Positions 23,856-25,219 of a stretch of 25,219 nucleotides of DNA are shown piece by piece. The notes beneath the pieces are model-generated. The model was not told where the DNA came from. It ran no database searches and saw only the letters and a program-made list of their open reading frames with translations. A program made the translations under genes and the position numbers. How positions within the stretch are numbered: position 1 is the stretch's first letter; each line of letters starts with the position of its first letter. The stretch covers positions 1 to 25,219 of the forward strand of contig SFCN01000023.1 of NCBI GenBank assembly GCA_004558595.1, read 5' to 3'. The stretch is from Phascolarctobacterium sp. Lineage in GTDB: Bacteria; Bacillota; Negativicutes; Acidaminococcales; Acidaminococcaceae.

Positions 23856-24497
23856 TTATTTCTTCGGTTTTACGGTTTCTTTCAGAACTACGTAAGAACC
23901 AGTAGCACCGGGGATGGCGCCTTTAACCAGAATAAGATTACGTTCTGCGTCTACACGAGCTACGGTCAGACGTTGAACGGTTACATTTTGATTACCCATA
24001 CGGCCAGGCAGTTTTTTGCCTTTAATTACACGGCCGCCAGGACCAGAATGCATGGGACCCATGGAGCCGGGTTCACGATGAGATTTGGAACCGTGTTTCA
24101 TAGGACCACGAGCGAAATTGTGGCGCTTAATAGTGCCTGCAAAGCCTTTGCCGCGGGATACGCCGCTTGCATCGATCAATTCACCAGCTGCGAAAATTTC
24201 TGCAGTGATTTTTTGACCAATTGTATATTCAGAAGGAGCAGACAGACGCAATTCTCTGACAAACTTAACCGGCGCTACGCCAGCTTTGTCAAAATGGCCT
24301 TTCATCGGTTTGGTGGTATGTTTTTCTTTAATTTCACCAAAACCAAGTTGAACAGCGTTATAACCGTCTGTTTCTTCGGTTTTGTTTTGAAGTACTACGC
24401 AAGGACCCGCTTCTACAACAGTTACAGGAATCAGCTTGCCGTCAGCTTCAAAAATTTGGGTCATGCCCAGTTTTTTGCCTAAGATACCTTTAGCCAT
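23856..24497 (-). CDS. rplC: 50S ribosomal protein L3
   Basis: Early 23S binder reaching toward the peptidyl transferase centre. The 213 residues begin MAKGILGKKLGMTQIFE and contain SRGKGFAGTIKRHNFARGP, GSMGPMHSGPGGRVIKGKKL and PGRMGNQNVTVQ, where the last includes the conserved glutamine that is methylated in some bacteria. Start ATG 24497. Confidence 0.98.
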   Translation of the reverse strand: MAKGILGKKLGMTQIFEADGKLIPVTVVEAGPCVVLQNKTEETDGYNAVQLGFGEIKEKHTTKPMKGHFDKAGVAPVKFVRELRLSAPSEYTIGQKITAEIFAAGELIDASGVSRGKGFAGTIKRHNFARGPMKHGSKSHREPGSMGPMHSGPGGRVIKGKKLPGRMGNQNVTVQRLTVARVDAERNLILVKGAIPGATGSYVVLKETVKPKK

Positions 24498-24512
24498 TAT
24501 TGCACCTCCTCC

Positions 24513-24824
24513 TTACAGTTTAATTTCGATGTCAACGCCAGCGGGAAGATCAAGACGCATCAGAGCATCAACGGTCTTAGCGGTGGGTTCCAGAATGTCT
24601 ACCAGTCTTTTGTGAGTGCGCATCTCGAATTGCTCACGGGAATCTTTGTTAACATGAGGAGAACGCAGAATGGTGTAAATGTTTTTTTCAGTCGGCAGGG
24701 GAATCGGACCGGAAACTTGCGCACCGGTACGTTTTGCAGTTTCTACAATCTTGGTAGCACTTTGGTCCAGTGCTTTGTGGTCATACGCTTTCAGGCGTAT
24801 TCTAATCTTTTGAGACTTAGCCAT
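24513..24824 (-). CDS. rpsJ: 30S ribosomal protein S10
   Basis: First gene of the cluster. The 103 residues show KIRIRLKAYDHKALDQSA, GPIPLPTEKNIYTILRSPHV and the loop KDSREQFEMRTHKRLVDI. S10 sits in the 30S head and, as NusE, partners NusB in transcription antitermination. AGGAGG lies about 11 nt before ATG 24824, after a structured 202-nt leader downstream of tuf. Confidence 0.98.
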   Translation of the reverse strand: MAKSQKIRIRLKAYDHKALDQSATKIVETAKRTGAQVSGPIPLPTEKNIYTILRSPHVNKDSREQFEMRTHKRLVDILEPTAKTVDALMRLDLPAGVDIEIKL

Positions 24825-24862
24825 TAAAAAAATAACCTCCTAAAATCGCCCAGTTTCTATGA

Positions 24863-24914
24863 ACGGACATACTCCGTGAAAATCTCCCTGTCTAACAGGC
24901 AAGCAACCTTTCAC
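24863..24914 (-). promoter_or_regulatory. Structured leader of the S10 operon with competing hairpins
   Basis: In the RNA sense, an outer stem GTGAAA/TTTCAC (24914-24909 with 24881-24876) encloses a CCTGT/ACAGG hairpin (24899-24895 with 24891-24887). It is followed by a second hairpin ACGGA/TCCGT (24877-24873 with 24867-24863) that shares two bases with the outer stem, so the two cannot fully form together. This resembles autoregulated ribosomal leaders, but no known r-protein-binding motif was recognised. Confidence 0.5.
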
Positions 24915-24946
24915 ATCATCGCAGGGCCATACCAACAAACATAAGA

Positions 24947-24976
24947 ATATGAGGGGGTGACTAGCCCCCCTCATAT
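24947..24976 (-). terminator. Hairpin downstream of tuf (weak or leaky terminator)
   Basis: Perfect 11-bp stem ATATGAGGGGG/CCCCCTCATAT (24947-24957 and 24966-24976) with an 8-nt loop, about 50 nt past the tuf stop. On the minus strand the following sequence TCTTATGTTT is only moderately U-rich, so some read-through into the S10 cluster is likely. Confidence 0.65.
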
Positions 24977-25026
24977 ATATCAGGGATCTAACTTAAAAAT
25001 CGGGATTTTCGCGTAAGTTTTAAGAA

Positions 25027-25219
25027 TTAAACTTCTTCAACTTCGGAAACAACGCCAGCGCCAACGGTACGACCGCCTTCGCGGATAGCGAAACGCAGAC
25101 CTTTTTCAATAGCGATCGGAGTGATCAGTTCTACTTCCATGGTTACGTTATCGCCAGGCATTACCATTTCTACACCCTCGGGCAGCTCGGTTACGCCGGT
25201 TACGTCGGTGGTGCGGAAA
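25027..25219 (-). CDS. tuf: Elongation factor Tu, C-terminal end (cut by window edge)
   Basis: The last 63 codons of EF-Tu (domain 3), read from the window edge to TAA 25027. It starts FRTTDVTGVTELPEGVEMVM and includes MPGDNVTMEVELI and the C-terminal RFAIREGGRTVGAGVVSEV, which are unmistakable. EF-Tu delivers aminoacyl-tRNA to the ribosome. The 5' part lies outside the window. tuf directly before rpsJ is the common str-S10 junction. Confidence 0.97.
   Translation of the reverse strand, partial: FRTTDVTGVTELPEGVEMVMPGDNVTMEVELITPIAIEKGLRFAIREGGRTVGAGVVSEVEEV

Noticed and set aside
1..25219. CRISPR array, prophage, toxin-antitoxin or defence system
   Set aside because: No regularly spaced direct repeats and no phage, nuclease or toxin-like genes were seen; gene content is core metabolism, transport and translation.

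Overview
The window reads as the chromosome of a Gram-negative-type Bacillota, most likely a Negativicute (Acidaminococcaceae/Phascolarctobacterium-like). This placement is an inference from the Bacillota-style gene order, the four-cysteine Zn lid in adenylate kinase, type Z (zinc) S14, the TAXI-type TRAP transporter and a catabolic-looking glutamate dehydrogenase. No marker here fixes the genus. Every gene I support lies on the minus strand, so transcription runs from high to low coordinates.

Right-hand 60% (about 10.5-25.2 kb): the 3' end of tuf, a structured leader, then one unbroken 30-gene S10-spc-alpha cluster: rpsJ-rplC-rplD-rplW-rplB-rpsS-rplV-rpsC-rplP-rpmC-rpsQ-rplN-rplX-rplE-rpsN-rpsH-rplF-rplR-rpsE-rpmD-rplO-secY-adk-infA-rpmJ-rpsM-rpsK-rpsD-rpoA-rplQ. 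It closes with a strong intrinsic terminator. These genes build the ribosome and supply the Sec channel, adenylate kinase, IF-1 and RNA polymerase alpha. map (methionine aminopeptidase), often found between adk and infA, is absent. Ten of the 30 genes use GTG or TTG starts; the Shine-Dalgarno spacing decides several of these.

Middle (7.3-10.5 kb): two single-gene units, each with its own terminator. One encodes a 399-residue YfbR-like HD phosphohydrolase that appears to hold a degenerate HD domain followed by an intact one. The other encodes an NAD(P)-dependent glutamate dehydrogenase with a clear sigma70-type promoter. Downstream of the glutamate dehydrogenase terminator is a roughly 290-bp segment bounded by 16-bp inverted repeats, with a second long nested inverted repeat inside. 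It is either a MITE-like insertion or a structured RNA, and it is the least explained part of the window.

Left (1-7.35 kb): a tightly packed four-gene operon (hydantoinase/oxoprolinase-like ATPase, class II-like histone deacetylase homologue with a Cys-rich tail, RdgB-type XTP/dITP pyrophosphatase, YfcE-type phosphoesterase), joined by 1-4 nt overlaps and a 19-nt gap and ended by a hairpin terminator. That terminator abuts a near-consensus promoter driving a TRAP transporter operon: a fused DctQM permease, then a TAXI-family lipoprotein receptor for an unidentified carboxylate-type solute.

No rRNA, tRNA, CRISPR array, prophage or defence system is visible. Most of the window is core genome.
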